Origin: Paenibacillus piri
GTDB taxonomy: Bacteria; Bacillota; Bacilli; Paenibacillales; NBRC-103111
NCBI RefSeq assembly: GCF_004354045.1
Contig: NZ_SMRT01000008.1
Coordinates: 124,001 to 188,000, forward strand
DNA: 64,000 bases
Direction of reading: 5' to 3'
Shown here piece after piece: positions 62,101 through 64,000 of the stretch (its first letter is position 1; each line of letters starts with the position of its first letter). The notes under the pieces are model-generated. The model made no database searches. It saw only the letters and a list, made by a program, of their open reading frames with translations, and was not told the DNA's origin. The position numbers and the translations under genes are program-made.

Positions 62101-64000
62101 TTATTCGGGATGGTTTCTCGTGGCGCTACCGATCGTAAACGGAGAGGTTACCCCTTCGTACATCAGATGCATGGTCATGCCAGCCGCGGCGTGAACCAGA
62201 TTGTGGCAGTGATCCATCCATATGCCGGGGTTATCTGCCCGGAACGCAACTTCGTACGTATCCCCCGGCAGCACGTCGAGCGTATCCGACCACCAGGTTC
62301 CGGTAACCGGCTTGCCATTGCGGGACAATACGAGCATATGGTGACCGTGCAAATGCATCGGGTGATCGACTGCGCCCCGGTTGATGATCGTCGTTTTCAC
62401 AAGCTCCCCCTCGCGGACCATGAACATGGGCGTATCAGGAAAAACCTCGCCGTTAATCGTGTACAGATTGTTGAATTGTCCATTGTAGAAGCCAAGCTTA
62501 TTATCCAGAATCATTGTAAAATTCCGGTCAAAGCGGCTGGCCGCATGGAAGGGGACCGGTCCGGTACTGCCATACGCGGCAGGATTAAATGTGGTCGCAG
62601 CCACGGTCGAATTGTCGGGAATATCTCCTTTACCGTCCGGACTCATGAACAGACCCAGCTTATTTTTGCCGCCAATCCCCATAAAGACGGGGGTATCCGG
62701 CATAACGAATGTAATATCGTACCGCCCGCCGGTCGTCAGCTCCAGGAGAGTGTTCTCAATAACTTCCGGCTGATGCAAATCCGACCCGTCGATGGCGGAT
62801 ACTTGGAAGGGGGTACCGGTCAACTGATACTTTTGCCGCACCCAGTCATCCGTATTCACTAGCCGCAGCCGTACCGGCGTTCCGGGTTCGATGCTCATTC
62901 TTTCAACCGAATCGGAAACGCTGACGGCGAAAGTCTCGTTCCAGCGGTGAGTCATCAGCGTAATGTCTTTCACCTTCGGATCCATATCATCGGTTTTCGG
63001 CTCCACGATCAGCGCTCCGAACAACCCTTTTTGCACAGCCTCTTTGGACTGTTGATGCGAATGGTACCAGAACGTGCCTGCTTGCTCGGCAACAAAACGG
63101 TACGTATAGGTCTCCCCTGGCATTACAGAATCTTGGGTGACGCCGGCAACGCCGTCTTCGGCATTGGGCACGTCCAGGCCATGCCAGTGGATGGTTGCGC
63201 CTTGCTCTATATCCTTGTTGTTGAGCGTTACCTCGATCAGTTCCCCTTGCTTGATACGAAGCTCCGGGCCGGGAATTTGACCGTTGTACGTCCATGCATC
63301 CACAGATTTGCCTGAGCTGAGCCGGACTGTTGCCTTCTCCGCTGTCAGCGTAAATTTCCGATCAGGCGTACCTGTGCGGGGTCCCGTCAATTGGGAGACG
63401 GAAACCGCGGGATTGGAGTTGGCGGATGAAGAGCTTGTGTTCCCGGATGAATGATGGGCATGGTCATTTGCGGCAGCGACGGCGCCGCCCCCGTAATCAA
63501 CCACCCCCGACATCATATCCATTTGTTCGGGCAAGCGGCTGTTTTGCATGGAAACATAGAAGACGCCTCCGGCCGCAAGGACCACAATGATCAGTACGCT
63601 TAAATTCCTGAGCAGCATTACCCATGGACGGTAACGAACGACTGTGTTCGGATGGCTTACCTTCCAATAACGGCGGTCATGCCGAACCCAAAGACCGGCA
63701 ACGGCGACAAGGAACAGAACGAGCGGAACCGTATCGTCCCATTGAAAAGGAACGGGAGCCGACATGGAATAGTAGAACGCGGTAAGAGCCCCCAGGGCGG
63801 TTGCCTGGAACGGAACAATTAATCCGGGTTCGGCTGAATGTCCGCGAACGTCGGCCTCCAAGGGGACCTCCGCCTCCGAAGCCGCCTTCGTTCCTTTACG
63901 CAATCGTACCAGCTTCGGTACGGCCATGACGAATACGGACAATACCGGAATTGCTACGAGCGGCGCGTGCAGAAAAGCCCGATCCTGCCAAAACGCCGAA
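62101..64000 (-). CDS. membrane-anchored multicopper oxidase, 5'-truncated by window edge
   Basis: The frame stays open to the last base; the first internal start (TTG 63942) is probably not the true one. The visible ~630 residues begin with about four hydrophobic helices, a His/Ser-rich linker (NDHAHHSSG) and then three cupredoxin domains with all copper motifs: HWHG, WYHSHQQ, HPMHLHGH and DHCHNLVHAAAGM (type 1 ligands Cys, His and probably Met). Oxidises metal or organic substrates on the outer face of the membrane; copper or manganese roles are possible. Confidence 0.87.
   Translation of the reverse strand, partial: SAFWQDRAFLHAPLVAIPVLSVFVMAVPKLVRLRKGTKAASEAEVPLEADVRGHSAEPGLIVPFQATALGALTAFYYSMSAPVPFQWDDTVPLVLFLVAVAGLWVRHDRRYWKVSHPNTVVRYRPWVMLLRNLSVLIIVVLAAGGVFYVSMQNSRLPEQMDMMSGVVDYGGGAVAAANDHAHHSSGNTSSSSANSNPAVSVSQLTGPRTGTPDRKFTLTAEKATVRLSSGKSVDAWTYNGQIPGPELRIKQGELIEVTLNNKDIEQGATIHWHGLDVPNAEDGVAGVTQDSVMPGETYTYRFVAEQAGTFWYHSHQQSKEAVQKGLFGALIVEPKTDDMDPKVKDITLMTHRWNETFAVSVSDSVERMSIEPGTPVRLRLVNTDDWVRQKYQLTGTPFQVSAIDGSDLHQPEVIENTLLELTTGGRYDITFVMPDTPVFMGIGGKNKLGLFMSPDGKGDIPDNSTVAATTFNPAAYGSTGPVPFHAASRFDRNFTMILDNKLGFYNGQFNNLYTINGEVFPDTPMFMVREGELVKTTIINRGAVDHPMHLHGHHMLVLSRNGKPVTGTWWSDTLDVLPGDTYEVAFRADNPGIWMDHCHNLVHAAAGMTMHLMYEGVTSPFTIGSATRNHPE

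Noticed and set aside
62092-62862. 256-codon forward ORF opposite the multicopper oxidase
   Set aside because: Antisense shadow; the reverse strand has all copper motifs.

Overview
The window reads as a chromosomal stretch of a spore-forming Gram-positive bacterium of the Paenibacillus type. The evidence is a set of sporulation and germination genes (a YdcC-like lipoprotein, cmpA, a GerPA/GerPF-family gene), the Bacillus-like order ydcC-alr-ndoAI-ndoA-tex-cmpA-sprT, and carbohydrate ABC importers paired with YesM/YesN-type or large AraC-type regulators. Most genes look moderately GC-rich by eye. The first ~2 kb are visibly AT-rich and look acquired.

Layout. (1) 1-8.4 kb, surface glycan assembly: a truncated FAD oxidoreductase, a dolichol-phosphate-mannose-synthase-like glycosyltransferase, two tiny EamA-type membrane proteins, rmlACBD (dTDP-L-rhamnose), two rhamnosyltransferase-like GT2 enzymes and a WbaP-like initiating phosphotransferase, closed by a terminator; galU faces it. 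(2) 9.4-17.9 kb, sporulation/housekeeping block: YdcC-like lipoprotein, alanine racemase, NdoAI/NdoA antitoxin-toxin, Tex, CmpA, an unknown protein, SprT-like metalloprotein, tRNA-Asn and tRNA-Ser. (3) 18.3-27.2 kb, sugar uptake locus 1: AraC regulator, PhyH dioxygenase, YesN/YesM two-component pair, binding lipoprotein and two permeases. (4) 27.4-30.1 kb: tRNA-Glu followed by a 110-bp tandem repeat carrying the tRNA 3' end, tRNA-Leu, a GerPF-like gene, galE and a YjfB-like gene. (5) 30.2-46.7 kb, mixed core genes: YhgE/Pip protein, GDPD, DUF2621 protein, endonuclease IV, PurU, a diguanylate cyclase, transketolase, PpnP, a dehydrogenase fused to a PilZ domain, Pgi, a YigZ protein, TetR regulator, YjbQ, DUF1128 and a Phe/Gly-rich small protein. 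(6) 47.3-57.5 kb, sugar uptake locus 2: two related glycoside-hydrolase-like enzymes bracketing two permeases and a binding lipoprotein, then a large AraC regulator. (7) 57.5-64 kb, accessory end: GNAT, Cys-rich pentapeptide-repeat protein, a MITE-like element, a gluconate-dehydrogenase-like GMC oxidoreductase, a permease remnant and a membrane-anchored multicopper oxidase that runs off the window.

Neither sugar locus contains an ATPase, so both importers probably borrow a shared MsmX-type ATPase (inference). In both loci an intrinsic terminator directly follows the binding-protein gene, which would raise its expression above its neighbours.

Structures not explained by genes include: a ~118-bp four-hairpin repeat (five copies, often abutting stop codons); a ~57-bp repeat (four copies, all at gene ends, three of them behind terminators); the tRNA-Glu-derived tandem repeat; a ~227-bp inverted-repeat element with a possible 6-bp target duplication; and an orphan promoter-terminator pair that could make a ~130-nt RNA.
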